Shown here: one piece after another, positions 39,078 through 49,382 of the stretch
How the letters are laid out: every line of letters starts with the position of its first letter
How positions within the stretch are numbered: the first letter of the stretch is position 1
Source of the DNA: Cytobacillus sp. IB215665
GTDB lineage: Bacteria; Bacillota; Bacilli; Bacillales; SM2101
NCBI RefSeq assembly: GCF_033963835.1
Contig: NZ_JAXBME010000024.1
Span: forward strand, 1 to 58,218
Direction of reading: 5' to 3'
Length of the DNA: 58,218 bases
Translations under genes and position numbers: made by a program
Notes under the pieces: generated by a model
Databases searched by the model: none
What the model was told of the DNA's origin: nothing
What the model saw: the letters and a program-made list of their open reading frames with translations, nothing else

Positions 39078-39815
39078 GTGGATAAAGGTACATTAAAACA
39101 AATATTACTCATAACTGATGGGTGCTCAAATCATGGAGAAGATCCTGTGGCTATGGCAACACTTGCTAAAGAGCAGGGGGTAACAGTTAACGTTATTGGC
39201 GTGATGGAAGAGGATAAAATAGATAATCGTGGACTAGCGGAGATAGAAGGCATTTCAATGGCAGGAGGAGGGGTTAGCGAGGTCGTCTATACTAGGCAAT
39301 TGTCACAAACTGTACAAATGGTAACTAGAAAAGCAATGACACAAACATTACAAGGAGTGGTAAATAAAGAATTACAGCACATACTTGGTTCAGGAACTTC
39401 AATGGAGGACTTATCACCTGAAAAACGTGGAGAAGTGATGGAGGTGGTTGATGAACTAGGGGAAACTGCTGAGTTAGAAGTTCTTATTCTTGTAGATACG
39501 AGCGCTAGCATGAAGCATAAATTACCAACTGTGAAAGAAGCATTGTTGGATTTGTCGATTAGTTTAAATGCGCGTATTGGCTCGAATCGGTTTTCAGTGT
39601 TATCATTTCCAGGCAAAAAGAAAGATGTCGAGAAAGTTCTGGATTGGAATCCACATCTAGATTCATTAACTAAAATATTTCCTAAGTTAACATCAGGAGG
39701 AATGACACCTACAGGGCCTGCCATTAGAGAGGCATTGACTTACTTTAAAAAGAAACGATCGTTAAGGAGCTTGATTTCTCGAGATGAACAATATTTCGAA
39801 GAAACAGGCATGTAG
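39078..39815 (+). CDS. yabS: von Willebrand A domain protein (YabS)
   Basis: A 245-residue protein with two VWA-like halves. The N-terminal half opens with ITDGCSNHGEDPVAMA. The second has a MIDAS-like metal site, DTSASM, near residue 141, and GGMTPTGPAI. Function is unknown; it lies between spoIIE and the kinase yabT, as in B. subtilis, and a link to that kinase is plausible but unproven. The start is GTG 39078, 9 nt after TGAGGAGGG. The end overlaps yabT by 32 bp. Confidence 0.88.
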   Translation: MDKGTLKQILLITDGCSNHGEDPVAMATLAKEQGVTVNVIGVMEEDKIDNRGLAEIEGISMAGGGVSEVVYTRQLSQTVQMVTRKAMTQTLQGVVNKELQHILGSGTSMEDLSPEKRGEVMEVVDELGETAELEVLILVDTSASMKHKLPTVKEALLDLSISLNARIGSNRFSVLSFPGKKKDVEKVLDWNPHLDSLTKIFPKLTSGGMTPTGPAIREALTYFKKKRSLRSLISRDEQYFEETGM

Positions 39816-40764
39816 TGTACCAGCTGGGACGGTAATTGTCGGTAAGTGGCATAAAAATAAATATAAGATTAAAAGTTTACTTGGTAAAGGTGCTACGGGA
39901 TCAGTTTATTTATCTGAAAGTCCTACCGGTTTAGTCGCTGTTAAGATTAGTGATAGTAGTATGTCAATATCGTCAGAAGTTAATGTACTTAAACATTTTT
40001 TGAGGGTCCGGAGGTCATACTTGGGACCTTCTTTGCTAGATGTTGACGATTGGGAGCGTCGAGGCTTTGACTCTCCTACGCCTTTTTATGTGATGGAATA
40101 TATAAAAGGAGAGGCATTATTACAATTTATAAAGACGCGTGGTAATGAATGGATTGGCATATTGTGTTTACAATTATTAGCTGAACTTGACATACTTCAT
40201 CGTGAAGGGTGGGTCTTTGGCGATCTAAAGCCAGATAACCTATTAGTGACAGCTTCTCCTCCTAAAATACGGTTACTAGATGTGGGGGGAACGACATTAA
40301 TTGGGAGATCAATAAAAGAATTTACTGAGTTTTTTGACCGTGGTTATTGGGGAAAGGGTTCTAGAAAAGCTGAACCATCTTATGATTTATTTGCAGTAGC
40401 GATGATCATTATAAATATAGCCTATCCAAATAGATTTTCTAGAAGTAGGAATGGAGGAGATCAACTTAAGAATGCTATAAAATCAAATGTATTATTAAGG
40501 AAGTATTCATCTGTTTTAGAAAATGCAATAGAAGGGAAATATAGTAGTGCATCTATTATGAGAAAAGACCTATTACTTGTAATGAATCAGCAATACGTTT
40601 CCAATAAGCAAACTACGACCAATCAGTCAATTAAGAATAGCTCCATAAGTAATAGAAGGAAAGGCGGAAAAAGGAGTAAGAAAAAGAGCTTTTTAGAATT
40701 TACATTATTATTTCTAGTAATAATTGTTGTCTATTGGCTATACATATATAGTCAGTTATTATGA
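39784..40764 (+). CDS. yabT: sporulation Ser/Thr protein kinase YabT
   Basis: A 326-residue Hanks-type kinase. It has the glycine loop GKGATGSVYL, the ATP lysine in VAVKIS and a catalytic loop FGDLKPDNLL, where HRD is replaced by FGD. DVGGTT stands in place of DFG. These changes are also seen in B. subtilis YabT, a septal kinase activated by DNA that phosphorylates RecA during sporulation. A basic stretch (RRKGGKRSKKK) and one C-terminal membrane helix (about 303-324) end the protein. The start lies inside yabS. Confidence 0.92.
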   Translation: MNNISKKQACSVPAGTVIVGKWHKNKYKIKSLLGKGATGSVYLSESPTGLVAVKISDSSMSISSEVNVLKHFLRVRRSYLGPSLLDVDDWERRGFDSPTPFYVMEYIKGEALLQFIKTRGNEWIGILCLQLLAELDILHREGWVFGDLKPDNLLVTASPPKIRLLDVGGTTLIGRSIKEFTEFFDRGYWGKGSRKAEPSYDLFAVAMIIINIAYPNRFSRSRNGGDQLKNAIKSNVLLRKYSSVLENAIEGKYSSASIMRKDLLLVMNQQYVSNKQTTTNQSIKNSSISNRRKGGKRSKKKSFLEFTLLFLVIIVVYWLYIYSQLL

Positions 40765-40866
40765 ATTTGAGTTGCTAGCCATCTTTTTTGCAGAAACTTA
40801 GATAATCATGTACGATAAGGGGACAAGATTCTGTAGAACGATGAGTAGTAGAGGGTTGAATTGCGG

Positions 40867-42252
40867 ATGATAAATAAGCTAAATGATTTTATTAAACGTC
40901 ACGAGTTAATTACAGAAAATTCAACGATCATTGTAGGTGTATCTGGAGGGCCTGATTCCTTAGCACTTCTTCACTTGCTTATTGGTTTGAAAAGGAGCTT
41001 CGGTTTAAAGTTAATTGTAGCTCATGTTGATCATATGTTTCGTGGTAAGCAGTCCGAGAATGAGATGCGATTTGTTGAACAGCATTGTAGCTCATTAGGA
41101 ATTATTTGTGAAGCAACACAAATAAATGTGAGTGACTATAAACAAAAAAAGAAAATAAGTACCCAAGTAGCTGCGAGAGAATGCAGGTATCGTTTTTTTT
41201 CGTCAATGATGAAAAAATATGAAGCTCAATATTTAGCTCTTGGTCATCATGGAGATGATCAAATTGAGACAGTTTTAATGAAGCTGGTAAGAGGAAGTAC
41301 AGGGTTAGGCTATGCAGGGATTCCTGTTAAGAGGCCGTTTAGTATCGGTCATATTATACGCCCCCTATTAAGTTTAAGTAGAGAAGAAATTGAGCATTAT
41401 TGTCAAAGCATTGGGTTAGAGCCCCGTCGAGATCCAAGTAACGATAAGGATGATTACACCCGCAATCGGATTCGACATCGTGTGCTTCCTTATTTAAAAC
41501 GAGAAAATGAACGAGTGCATGAAAGAGTTCAACAATTTAGTGAGATGATGATAGAGGATCAAAATTATTTAAAGGAATTAACAGAAAATGAATTGAATAA
41601 AGTAATGAAGAAGAAAGACAATACTATTATTATTAGTAGAGAGTCTTATCTTAAGTTACCTATTCCTTTACAAAGGAGAGGGATTCAACTAATATTAAAA
41701 TATCTTTATCAGGAGGTTCCACCATCTCTTTCCTCAATACATATAAATGACTTTCTAGCAGCCCTGAATAATAATCATCCATCAGGAACATTACATTATC
41801 CAATGGGTTTGAAAGTTGTTAAATCCTATGATGATATTATCTTTACATATGATGAAAGAGCAATAAAAGAATATAATTATGTTCATGAGGTTCCTAGTCA
41901 AATTGAATTGCCTAATGGTGACCTAATTTTTAGTGAAATCATAAAGCAATTACCGAATGGGGTAAATGGAAACCATTCTATTGTCTTAGACAAAAACAGT
42001 GTCGAGTTACCGCTAGTTATTCGGACGAGGAAGCCTGGCGATAAGATGACATTAAAAGGAACTGATGGGACAAAAAAGATTAAAGATATTTTTATTGATC
42101 AAAAAATCCCTTTATATGAAAGGGATGAGTGGCCTGTTGTTGAGGATAGATATGGAAGAATCATTTGGTTACCTGGCTTAAAAAAGTCTTCTTTTGAGAC
42201 TGAACTTAATGGAAATAAACAATATATTTTATTACAGTTTAAGAAGCATTGA
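40867..42252 (+). CDS. tilS: tRNA(Ile)-lysidine synthetase
   Basis: TilS converts C34 of tRNA(Ile2) to lysidine so that it reads AUA. The ~461-residue product has the PP-loop SGGPDSLALL, the DHMFRG and HHGDDQIETVLMKLVRGS segments and a C-terminal TilS domain (LVIRTRKPGDKM). The start is uncertain: TTG 40861 and ATG 40867 are both in frame after a weak GAGGG. The ATG aligns better with relatives. hprT follows at 21 bp. Confidence 0.95.
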   Translation: MINKLNDFIKRHELITENSTIIVGVSGGPDSLALLHLLIGLKRSFGLKLIVAHVDHMFRGKQSENEMRFVEQHCSSLGIICEATQINVSDYKQKKKISTQVAARECRYRFFSSMMKKYEAQYLALGHHGDDQIETVLMKLVRGSTGLGYAGIPVKRPFSIGHIIRPLLSLSREEIEHYCQSIGLEPRRDPSNDKDDYTRNRIRHRVLPYLKRENERVHERVQQFSEMMIEDQNYLKELTENELNKVMKKKDNTIIISRESYLKLPIPLQRRGIQLILKYLYQEVPPSLSSIHINDFLAALNNNHPSGTLHYPMGLKVVKSYDDIIFTYDERAIKEYNYVHEVPSQIELPNGDLIFSEIIKQLPNGVNGNHSIVLDKNSVELPLVIRTRKPGDKMTLKGTDGTKKIKDIFIDQKIPLYERDEWPVVEDRYGRIIWLPGLKKSSFETELNGNKQYILLQFKKH

Positions 42253-42273
42253 TCTTCTAGGAGGAAAGTAGTC

Positions 42274-42816
42274 ATGAATCATGATATTCAAAAAGTATTA
42301 GTTACAGAAAAAGAAATTCAAGAAAAAGTAAAGGAATTAGGTGAAGTTCTAACAAAAGATTATCAAGAGAAATTCCCACTAGCTATCGGCGTGTTAAAAG
42401 GCGCAATGCCTTTTATGGCTGACTTATTAAAAAGGGTTGACACATACCTTGAAATGGACTTTATGGATGTCTCTAGCTATGGTACATCAAGAGTATCATC
42501 TGGAGAGGTAAAAATATTAAAGGATTTAGACACATCTGTAGAAGGACGAGATATCTTAATTATCGAAGACATTATCGATAGTGGCTTAACTTTAAGCTAT
42601 CTAGTGGAATTATTTCGCTATCGCAAGGCCAAATCAATTAAAATTGTTACGTTATTAGATAAACCTTCTGGACGTAAGTCTGATGTAGAAGCAGATTATG
42701 TAGGCTTTATTGTACCTGATGAATTTGTTGTAGGTTATGGCTTAGATTATCTTGAGAAATATCGCAATTTGCCATACATAGGGGTCCTTAAACCTGAAGT
42801 ATATACGGAATCATAA
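42274..42816 (+). CDS. hprT: hypoxanthine-guanine phosphoribosyltransferase
   Basis: Salvages hypoxanthine and guanine to IMP and GMP. The 180-residue product has the PRPP motif [13 protein letters not shown], the flexible-loop region [12 protein letters not shown] and the purine-binding [20 protein letters not shown]. In B. subtilis HprT pairs with TilS and FtsH in regulation, and the gene order tilS-hprT-ftsH is kept. A strong TAGGAGGAAAG site precedes ATG 42274. Confidence 0.97.
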   Translation: MNHDIQKVLVTEKEIQEKVKELGEVLTKDYQEKFPLAIGVLKGAMPFMADLLKRVDTYLEMDFMDVSSYGTSRVSSGEVKILKDLDTSVEGRDILIIEDIIDSGLTLSYLVELFRYRKAKSIKIVTLLDKPSGRKSDVEADYVGFIVPDEFVVGYGLDYLEKYRNLPYIGVLKPEVYTES

Positions 42817-42855
42817 ATAATATTTTTAAAAAGCAAAATAATAACAGTAAATTAA

Positions 42856-42885
42856 TTGTATTGGTATGTTTTTCTATGATACTAT
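42856..42885 (+). promoter_or_regulatory. candidate ftsH promoter
   Basis: TTGTAT (42856-42861), 18 bp, and an extended -10, TGA TACTAT (-10 at 42880-42885). Moderate match in a 105-bp gap. Confidence 0.4.
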
Positions 42886-42921
42886 TGAGTATAGTTTTTT
42901 TACCGTGGGAGGAGGTAAGGA

Positions 42922-44853
42922 ATGAATCGGATTTTTCGTAATACTATATTTTATTTATTAATTTTTCTAGTTGTTATAGGTATAGTTGGTGTCTTCAACA
43001 ATACTAATCAAACAACTGAGGAAATGTCATATGATGTATTCATAGCTAATTTAGAGGGCAATAATGTTAAATCTCTTGCAATACAACCTGCACGAGGGGT
43101 ATATGAGATTAAAGGTCAATTAAGATCTTATGAGAGTGAAGAGCAGTATTTTATTACATACACACCAACACCTTTTTCAGAGGCAATGTTACAGCGGATT
43201 GATACAATTGCAGCAGAAAATAGTGTAGTCGATTTTGTTCCAGCAAAAGAAACAAGTGGATGGGTTACGTTTTTCACTTCAATCATTCCATTTGTGATTA
43301 TCATTATTTTATTTTTCTTCTTGCTCAACCAAGCTCAAGGCGGTGGAAGCCGTGTGATGAACTTTGGTAAAAGTAAGGCTAAACTTTATAATGAAGAAAA
43401 GAAAAAAGCAAAATTCAAAGATGTGGCTGGTGCTGATGAAGAGAAACAAGAATTAGTTGAAGTCGTTGAGTTTTTGAAGGACCCTAGAAAGTTTGCAGAA
43501 CTAGGCGCTCGCATCCCAAAAGGTGTTTTACTAGTCGGCCCTCCAGGTACAGGTAAAACATTATTAGCTAGGGCTGTTGCCGGAGAAGCTGGCGTACCTT
43601 TCTTCTCCATAAGTGGTTCTGATTTCGTGGAAATGTTTGTTGGTGTCGGTGCGTCTCGTGTTCGTGACTTATTTGAAAATGCGAAGAAAAATGCCCCTTG
43701 TATTATTTTCATTGATGAGATCGATGCCGTAGGACGTCAACGTGGTGCTGGCCTTGGTGGAGGTCATGACGAGCGTGAACAAACACTAAACCAATTGTTA
43801 GTTGAGATGGATGGCTTTGGTGCGAATGAAGGAATTATTATTATTGCAGCAACAAACCGCCCAGATATATTGGACCCTGCTTTACTTCGTCCAGGTCGCT
43901 TTGACCGTCAAATTACTGTCGATCGACCAGATGTTAATGGAAGAGAAGCCGTGTTGAATGTACACGCACGCAATAAACCGCTAGCAGATTCTATTGATTT
44001 AAAAGCAATCGCTATGCGCACTCCTGGTTTTTCAGGTGCTGATTTAGAGAACTTATTAAATGAAGCTGCTTTAGTAGCGGCAAGACGCGATAAAAAGAAA
44101 ATTGATATGCTCGATATGGATGAGGCAACAGACCGTGTAATTGCTGGGCCGGCTAAAAAGAGTCGTGTCATCTCTGAAAAGGAACGTAAGATCGTTGCTT
44201 ACCATGAAGCTGGACATACAATTATCGGTGTTGTACTGGATGAAGCAGATGTCGTACATAAAGTAACGATTGTTCCAAGAGGTCAAGCCGGTGGTTATGC
44301 AGTAATGCTACCAAAAGAAGATCGCTACTTTATGACTAAGCCTGAGTTGCTAGATAAAATTACTGGCTTATTAGGTGGACGTGTTGCTGAGGAGATCATT
44401 TTCGGTGAAGTGAGTACGGGTGCTCATAACGACTTCCAACGAGCAACTGGTATAGCAAGAAAGATGGTAACAGAATATGGTATGAGTGATAAGCTTGGAC
44501 CATTACAATTTGGTCAGGCTCAAGGAGGTCAAGTGTTCTTAGGCCGCGACCTTCATAACGAGCAAAACTATAGTGATGCCATTGCACATGACATTGATGT
44601 AGAGATACAAAGGTTTATTAAAGAATGTTATGCGAAAGCTAAAGACATTTTGACAGAAAACCGTGATAAGCTCGAGCTAGTAGCAAAAACCTTACTTGAG
44701 GTTGAAACACTTGATGCTGAACAAATTAAGTATTTAATAGATAATGGAAGATTACCTGATCGTATTGAAGAGAGCAGTTCGGATGATGTGAAGGTAAACA
44801 TTAGCACTAAAAAAGAAGAAACTCCATCTGATGATCAAGATCAACAAGATTAA
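42922..44853 (+). CDS. ftsH: ATP-dependent zinc metalloprotease FtsH
   Basis: Membrane-anchored AAA+ protease for quality control. The 643-residue product has two membrane helices (about 5-25 and 112-135) flanking an extracellular domain. Walker A is GPPGTGKT at 206-213 and Walker B is IIFIDEID. The arginine-finger region includes [19 protein letters not shown]. Zinc is bound by HEAGH at 428-432. An acidic Asp/Glu/Gln tail ends it. ATG 42922 follows GGGAGGAGG. It is followed by a strong terminator and repeat copy I. Confidence 0.98.
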   Translation: MNRIFRNTIFYLLIFLVVIGIVGVFNNTNQTTEEMSYDVFIANLEGNNVKSLAIQPARGVYEIKGQLRSYESEEQYFITYTPTPFSEAMLQRIDTIAAENSVVDFVPAKETSGWVTFFTSIIPFVIIIILFFFLLNQAQGGGSRVMNFGKSKAKLYNEEKKKAKFKDVAGADEEKQELVEVVEFLKDPRKFAELGARIPKGVLLVGPPGTGKTLLARAVAGEAGVPFFSISGSDFVEMFVGVGASRVRDLFENAKKNAPCIIFIDEIDAVGRQRGAGLGGGHDEREQTLNQLLVEMDGFGANEGIIIIAATNRPDILDPALLRPGRFDRQITVDRPDVNGREAVLNVHARNKPLADSIDLKAIAMRTPGFSGADLENLLNEAALVAARRDKKKIDMLDMDEATDRVIAGPAKKSRVISEKERKIVAYHEAGHTIIGVVLDEADVVHKVTIVPRGQAGGYAVMLPKEDRYFMTKPELLDKITGLLGGRVAEEIIFGEVSTGAHNDFQRATGIARKMVTEYGMSDKLGPLQFGQAQGGQVFLGRDLHNEQNYSDAIAHDIDVEIQRFIKECYAKAKDILTENRDKLELVAKTLLEVETLDAEQIKYLIDNGRLPDRIEESSSDDVKVNISTKKEETPSDDQDQQD

Positions 44854-44895
44854 TTTAGCTTTGTGATCGATAATTAGTAAAGATGAAGGGTTAAG

Positions 44896-44928
44896 AAGAT
44901 GTCTCGGTTTTTCGAGGCATCTTTTTTG
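44896..44928 (+). terminator. ftsH terminator
   Basis: 11-bp stem AAGATGTCTCG (44896-44906) with CGAGGCATCTT (44913-44923), one U-G pair, 6-nt loop, then TTTT. Confidence 0.9.
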
Positions 44929-45094
44929 AAGGCTCTTTTCGTAAACTTTGTTGTTATTTATACAAAATTACGACAGTAAAAAGAAGTCTCGTATAATTAT
45001 CTTCATATCATAGAAGAAAAGATGTCACGAAACTATTGTTGTATCCGTGTTATATCTTAGAACGAAAAGCAACAATCATTGCGAAAACAGCCTT
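44929..45094 (+). repeat. main intergenic repeat, full copy I (best preserved)
   Basis: Left end AAGGCTCTTTTCGTAAAC with TTTGTTGTTATT, core GAAGAAAAGATGTCACGAA near 45013, TTGTTGTATCCGTG after it, right end AACAATCATTGCGAAAACAG then CCTT. The first 14 bases and the last 14 are inverted repeats with two mismatches. 166 bp, no open frame of note. It begins directly after the ftsH terminator's T run. Confidence 0.9.
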
Positions 45095-45250
45095 TTTGAA
45101 TATGCTTGATCTTCTGTTGTTAACCAAATCTCTAGCGTAAGCTGACACCATGCGCTTTTGTAACCATTTGTGGTATGATGAGGAATATGTTGTTATTTTT
45201 ATGTAGTAATCGTTTGGAATAACAGTTATTTTGATAAAAGTGGTGATGAA

Positions 45251-46030
45251 ATGATTTTTGTCTTAGATGTCGGGAATACTAATACCGTTTTAGGTGTTTA
45301 TGAACAAAATGAGCTTAAATATCATTGGCGGATTGAAACGAGTAGAAATAAAACTGAAGATGAATATGGCATGATTATCAAAGCGTTATTTAAGCACGTA
45401 GATTTAGACTTTTTAAATATTGACGGCATCATTATTTCTTCTGTCGTTCCACCAATTATGTTTGCGCTGGAAAGAATGTGCCACAAGTATTTTAATATAA
45501 ATCCGCTAATCGTTGGACCGGGAATAAAAACAGGTTTAAATATAAAAATAGATAACCCAAGAGAAGTAGGGGCAGATCGAATCGTAAATGCAGTAGCAGG
45601 AATGCATTTATATGGAAGTCCACTTATCATTGTCGATTTTGGTACTGCAACAACTTATTGTTACATTAATGAGCAGAAACAATATATGGGTGGGGCTATA
45701 GCTCCTGGGATTGCCATTTCAACGGAGGCGTTATATTCCAAAGCAGCTAAGTTACCTAGAATAGAAATTGCGCATACAAATCATGTTATTGGGAAGAACA
45801 CAGTATCTGCAATGCAATCTGGAATATTGTACGGGTATGTCGGTCAAGTAGAAGGGATTGTAAAGAAAATAAAAGCTCAAGCAAATGTTTTACCAACGGT
45901 TATCGCTACAGGTGGACTTGCATCATTAATTGCTGATGAGTCAACTGTTATAGATATTGTCGATCCATTCTTAACGTTAAAAGGTTTACAACTAATTTAT
46001 CAAAAGAATCAAGATTCTTATAAAAACTAA
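45251..46030 (+). CDS. coaX: type III pantothenate kinase
   Basis: First step of coenzyme A synthesis; the type III enzyme is not feedback-inhibited by CoA. The 259-residue product of the ASKHA fold has the phosphate-1 motif [26 protein letters not shown] for pantothenate, [10 protein letters not shown] and [10 protein letters not shown]. The start ATG 45251 follows AGTGGTGATGAA, a weak site. The gap before it (44854-45250) holds the ftsH terminator and repeat copy I. Confidence 0.95.
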   Translation: MIFVLDVGNTNTVLGVYEQNELKYHWRIETSRNKTEDEYGMIIKALFKHVDLDFLNIDGIIISSVVPPIMFALERMCHKYFNINPLIVGPGIKTGLNIKIDNPREVGADRIVNAVAGMHLYGSPLIIVDFGTATTYCYINEQKQYMGGAIAPGIAISTEALYSKAAKLPRIEIAHTNHVIGKNTVSAMQSGILYGYVGQVEGIVKKIKAQANVLPTVIATGGLASLIADESTVIDIVDPFLTLKGLQLIYQKNQDSYKN

Positions 46031-46099
46031 TTGTGTATTATCATACATATTGAATCAATTATTATATAGTTGCATCTTGTGAAAGGGGTATTAACAACC

Positions 46100-46978
46100 A
46101 TGTCAGATTATTTAGTAAAAGCTTTAGCTTATGATGGACAAGTCAGAATATATGCAGCAAAGACAACAGAAACTGTCGGAGAAGCTCAGCGCCGTCAATA
46201 TACATGGCCGACAGCTTCAGCCGCATTAGGAAGAACAATGACTGCAGGCGTAATGATGAGTGCAATGTTAAAAGGTGACGAAAAAATTACGATAAAAGTA
46301 GATGCTGGTGGACCAATTGGAGCAATTATCGTGGATAGCAATGCATATGGAGAAGTGAGAGGGTATGTATCCAATCCACAAACACACTTCGATCTAAATG
46401 AACATGGCAAGCTAGATGTAGCAAGGGCCGTGGGGACAAATGGTTTTTTAACTGTGGTGAAAGATATAGGGTTGCGTGAGAATTTTACTGGTTCAGTTCC
46501 GATTGTTTCTGGAGAGTTAGGTGAAGACTTTACATATTATTTTGTAACATCTGAGCAAACCCCATCATCTGTTGGAGTAGGTGTTCTAGTTAACCCTGAT
46601 AACTCTGTTCTTGCTGCAGGTGGGTTTATTATACAACTCATGCCTGGCACAGATGATGATACGATCGTAGCAATAGAAGAAAGGTTAAAAACGATAGAGC
46701 CAATATCTAAATTAATTGAAAAAGGGTTATCCCCTGAACAAATTATTTATGAACTAATAGATAAAGATCATGTGAAAATATTAGACAAACAACCAGTAAC
46801 TTTTAAATGTAACTGTACAAAAGAAAGGTTTGCAAATGCAATTATTAGTTTAGGTCCTGACGAAATAGAAGAAATCATTGTGGAGGAAGGCCAAGCTGAA
46901 GCGCAATGCCATTTCTGTAATCAAAAGTATTTGTTTTCAAAAGAAGAACTTGAGGCTCTTAAAAAAGAAGCGATGTAA
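46100..46978 (+). CDS. hslO: redox-regulated chaperone Hsp33
   Basis: Hsp33 is activated by oxidation and holds unfolding proteins during oxidative stress. The 292-residue product ends with the zinc switch: CNC near residue 237 and CHFC near 271. The N-terminal core ([39 protein letters not shown]) is intact. ATG 46100 follows GAAAGGGG; the TTG at 46070 is upstream of that site. It comes directly after coaX, as in B. subtilis. Confidence 0.96.
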   Translation: MSDYLVKALAYDGQVRIYAAKTTETVGEAQRRQYTWPTASAALGRTMTAGVMMSAMLKGDEKITIKVDAGGPIGAIIVDSNAYGEVRGYVSNPQTHFDLNEHGKLDVARAVGTNGFLTVVKDIGLRENFTGSVPIVSGELGEDFTYYFVTSEQTPSSVGVGVLVNPDNSVLAAGGFIIQLMPGTDDDTIVAIEERLKTIEPISKLIEKGLSPEQIIYELIDKDHVKILDKQPVTFKCNCTKERFANAIISLGPDEIEEIIVEEGQAEAQCHFCNQKYLFSKEELEALKKEAM

Positions 46979-46995
46979 TTCAGAGGTTTTAAATA

Positions 46996-47105
46996 ATGGC
47001 TCTTTCCAAAATTGTGTTGTTATTTATACAAAATTACGATAGTAAGCCTTATATATGATTCCGTGTTTATTAGTATGAAAAACAACAAACACTGTGTAAA
47101 CAGCA
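46996..47105 (+). repeat. main intergenic repeat, core-deleted copy J1
   Basis: ATGGCTCTTTCCAAAATTG and TTGTTATTTATACAAAATTA match copy I closely, then the sequence jumps to CCGTGTTTATTAGTATG and AAAAACAACAAACACTGTG with TAAACAGC. The GAAAAGATG core is missing, which suggests an internal deletion. Confidence 0.75.
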
Positions 47106-47115
47106 TAAACAAATA

Positions 47116-47265
47116 ATAGCTTTTCACGGTAACTTTGTTATTAGCATAGTAAGATATTTTATTGTAAAACTAATATTATTTACAAATGATAAGATGTTAC
47201 GAATATTTGTTGTATACGGGTTTAATTCATCGAACGATAAAGCACAACCTATACAAAATAAACTT
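47116..47265 (+). repeat. main intergenic repeat, copy J2
   Basis: ATAGCTTTTCACGGTAACTT then TGTTATTAGC, core TGATAAGATGTTACGAA near 47187, TTGTTGTATACGGG, then CGAACGATAAAGCACAACC. Tandem with J1, same orientation. The remainder of the gap to 47372 has no clear structure. Confidence 0.7.
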
Positions 47266-47372
47266 CAAAAGATAGATGTATCGACAGTTAGCTATATGGA
47301 TGTCTTGTCTTGTTGTGAAAAAAACCATAATGAATACGAAAATTACCTTTAGCAAAATGGAGTGGGTTAACG

Positions 47373-48299
47373 TTGAGTAAAAAAGCGTTATGGATACTTG
47401 TTTTTGGCCTTGTAATTGTAAACTGTTTTACAATCTTCATTTTGATTGGTGACAAGCAAGATGTAGTTGATGTTACAAAGCCTGTTAATTTAAATGAAAA
47501 GATAATTCAAACAGAATCAGAAGAAATTATTGCATCTGTAGGGAATGAAAATATCTATAGACAACAGTGGCTCAATGAGTTAGAAGCTGAATACGGAAAA
47601 GCAACTTTACAAATTATGATCGATAGAAAAGTAATTGAACTATTAGCTGAAAAATATAATATACAAACAGATGAGGAGTCTGTTGAGAGAGAGTTAAAGA
47701 TGATAAAAAAATATTCCTCACTTGCTAATGATGCTTGGGATGACGAGAAATGGAGAGAACAAATCCGTTACAGCATGTTACTTGAACAATTACTAACAAA
47801 AGATGCAAACGTTCAAGAGGACGAAATAAGAGACTTTTATGAAAAAAACAAAGAATTATATAATATTGAAACAAAGTATCATCTATCACATATAGTTGTA
47901 AAAACAAGGGCAGAGGCAAAACAAGTCAATAATGAATTAAAAGAAGGGTCAAGTTTTGATGTGCTAGCCATGGAAAAATCTGTTGATGAATTTACTGCTA
48001 ATCATGGAGGAGAGCTAGGTGTCCTTTCATCTGATAGTAAAATAGTACCTAAAGAGTATTTTGAAACTGCTGAACAATTAAAACAAAATGAATGGAGTCA
48101 GCCGATAACAGTAGAAGGTGGTTTTGCAGTCGTTCTTTTACATGAGAAAATAGACGGAATTAACTACACTTTTGAAAGTATGAAGGACCAAATAAGAAGG
48201 CAAATAGCACTTGAACAAATGGATGGCCCGATATCTGCACAACCATTTTGGGATGAGGCAGAAGTGTCTTGGTTTTATGGTAAAGATGCAAATAAATAA
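47373..48299 (+). CDS. yacD: PpiC-type peptidyl-prolyl isomerase (YacD)
   Basis: A 308-residue membrane-anchored foldase related to PrsA and SurA. One N-terminal hydrophobic segment (about 5-25) would leave the rest outside the cell. The residue before its Cys is Asn (VNC), so it is not a normal lipobox. A SurA-like helical region (~50-165) and a parvulin domain follow (~175-265: YHLSHIVVKTRAEA; GGELGVLSSD). It starts at TTG 47373, after TGGAGTGGG. Confidence 0.9.
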   Translation: MSKKALWILVFGLVIVNCFTIFILIGDKQDVVDVTKPVNLNEKIIQTESEEIIASVGNENIYRQQWLNELEAEYGKATLQIMIDRKVIELLAEKYNIQTDEESVERELKMIKKYSSLANDAWDDEKWREQIRYSMLLEQLLTKDANVQEDEIRDFYEKNKELYNIETKYHLSHIVVKTRAEAKQVNNELKEGSSFDVLAMEKSVDEFTANHGGELGVLSSDSKIVPKEYFETAEQLKQNEWSQPITVEGGFAVVLLHEKIDGINYTFESMKDQIRRQIALEQMDGPISAQPFWDEAEVSWFYGKDANK

Positions 48300-48326
48300 A
48301 TCTTTATAAATGAGACTTGAAAATAA

Positions 48327-48355
48327 TTGACAATTTCTATAATTTCGAGTACATT
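48327..48355 (+). promoter_or_regulatory. sigma-A promoter of cysK
   Basis: TTGACA (48327-48332), 17 bp, TACATT (48350-48355). Strong -35, fair -10. Confidence 0.75.
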
Positions 48356-48390
48356 TATTGTATACAAAACAAATCAAAATACTCGGAATT
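48341..48390. promoter_or_regulatory. inverted repeat / candidate CymR operator at cysK
   Basis: AATTTCGAGTA (48341-48351) and TACTCGGAATT (48380-48390) are 11-bp inverted arms with one mismatch. They flank the predicted start, and the left arm overlaps the -10. The right arm carries GGAATT, the most conserved part of the CymR site known at B. subtilis cysteine genes, but other CymR positions match only partly. Confidence 0.5.
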
Positions 48391-48403
48391 AAGAGGTGAT
48401 AAA

Positions 48404-49327
48404 ATGAAAATTGTTAATTCTGTTAATGAGTTAATCGGCCAAACGCCAATTGTAAAGTTAAACCGCCTTGTCGAAGACGATTCTGCTGAAGTATATTTAA
48501 AGTTAGAATTTATGAATCCTGGGAGTAGTGTAAAGGATAGAATTGCTTTAGCAATGATTGAAGCAGCAGAAGAGAAAGGTTTACTAAAACAGGGTGATAC
48601 AATCGTTGAACCGACAAGTGGTAATACAGGAATTGGTTTAGCGATGGTTGCAGCAGCCAAAGGTTATAAAGCAATCTTAGTAATGCCAGAAACAATGAGT
48701 TTAGAAAGAAGAAATTTACTAAAAGCTTACGGTGCAGAAATCGTGTTAACTCCTGGTAGTGAGGGGATGGGCGGAGCGATACGTAAGGCTAGTGAATTGC
48801 GTGAAGATCACGGATATTTTATGCCACAGCAATTTAAAAATGAGGCGAATCCTGAAGTTCATAAGCTAACTACAGGAGTAGAAATAGTTGAACAAATGGG
48901 TGATCAATTAGATGCATTTGTTTCAGGGATAGGAACTGGCGGAACAATTACTGGAGCAGGTTCAGTATTAAAAGATAAATATCCAAATGTAAAAATTGTA
49001 GCTGTTGAACCATCAGATTCACCTGTCTTATCTGGAGGTAAACCAGGACCGCATAAAATTCAAGGTATTGGCGCAGGATTCGTACCAGATATTTTAAATA
49101 CGGATGTGTATGACGATATTTTGAAAATTACTACTGAAGAAGCATTTGAATATGCGCGTCGTGCTGCTAAAGAGGAAGGTATTTTAGGTGGGATATCGTC
49201 AGGTGCAGCAATATGTGCGGCATTAAAAGTAGCGAAGCAGCTAGGAAAAGGAAAAAAAGTGTTAGCAATTATCCCAAGTAATGGTGAGAGATATTTGAGT
49301 ACACCACTTTATCAATTTGAAGAATAG
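48404..49327 (+). CDS. cysK: cysteine synthase A (O-acetylserine sulfhydrylase)
   Basis: Makes cysteine from O-acetylserine and sulfide. The 307-residue PLP enzyme has the Schiff-base lysine in SSVKDR (Lys 44), the substrate loop PTSGNTGIG and the phosphate loop [10 protein letters not shown]. In B. subtilis CysK also acts as co-repressor partner of CymR. ATG 48404 follows AAGAGGTGAT; in-frame codons back to 48317 cover the promoter. It stands alone, with its own promoter and terminator. Confidence 0.97.
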   Translation: MKIVNSVNELIGQTPIVKLNRLVEDDSAEVYLKLEFMNPGSSVKDRIALAMIEAAEEKGLLKQGDTIVEPTSGNTGIGLAMVAAAKGYKAILVMPETMSLERRNLLKAYGAEIVLTPGSEGMGGAIRKASELREDHGYFMPQQFKNEANPEVHKLTTGVEIVEQMGDQLDAFVSGIGTGGTITGAGSVLKDKYPNVKIVAVEPSDSPVLSGGKPGPHKIQGIGAGFVPDILNTDVYDDILKITTEEAFEYARRAAKEEGILGGISSGAAICAALKVAKQLGKGKKVLAIIPSNGERYLSTPLYQFEE

Positions 49328-49351
49328 AACTTCATAAGAAATAATTTTTGT

Positions 49352-49382
49352 AAAAACAGCTCCTTAACGGAGCTGTTTTTTT
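49352..49382 (+). terminator. cysK terminator
   Basis: Perfect 12-bp stem AAAAACAGCTCC (49352-49363) with its complement (49369-49380), 5-nt loop, ending in TTTTTT. Confidence 0.92.

Noticed and set aside
39868-40764. YabT taken as a pseudokinase because HRD and DFG are altered
   Set aside because: B. subtilis YabT is known to be active with the same changes (FGDLKP, DVGG); Lys, Asp and Asn positions are kept.
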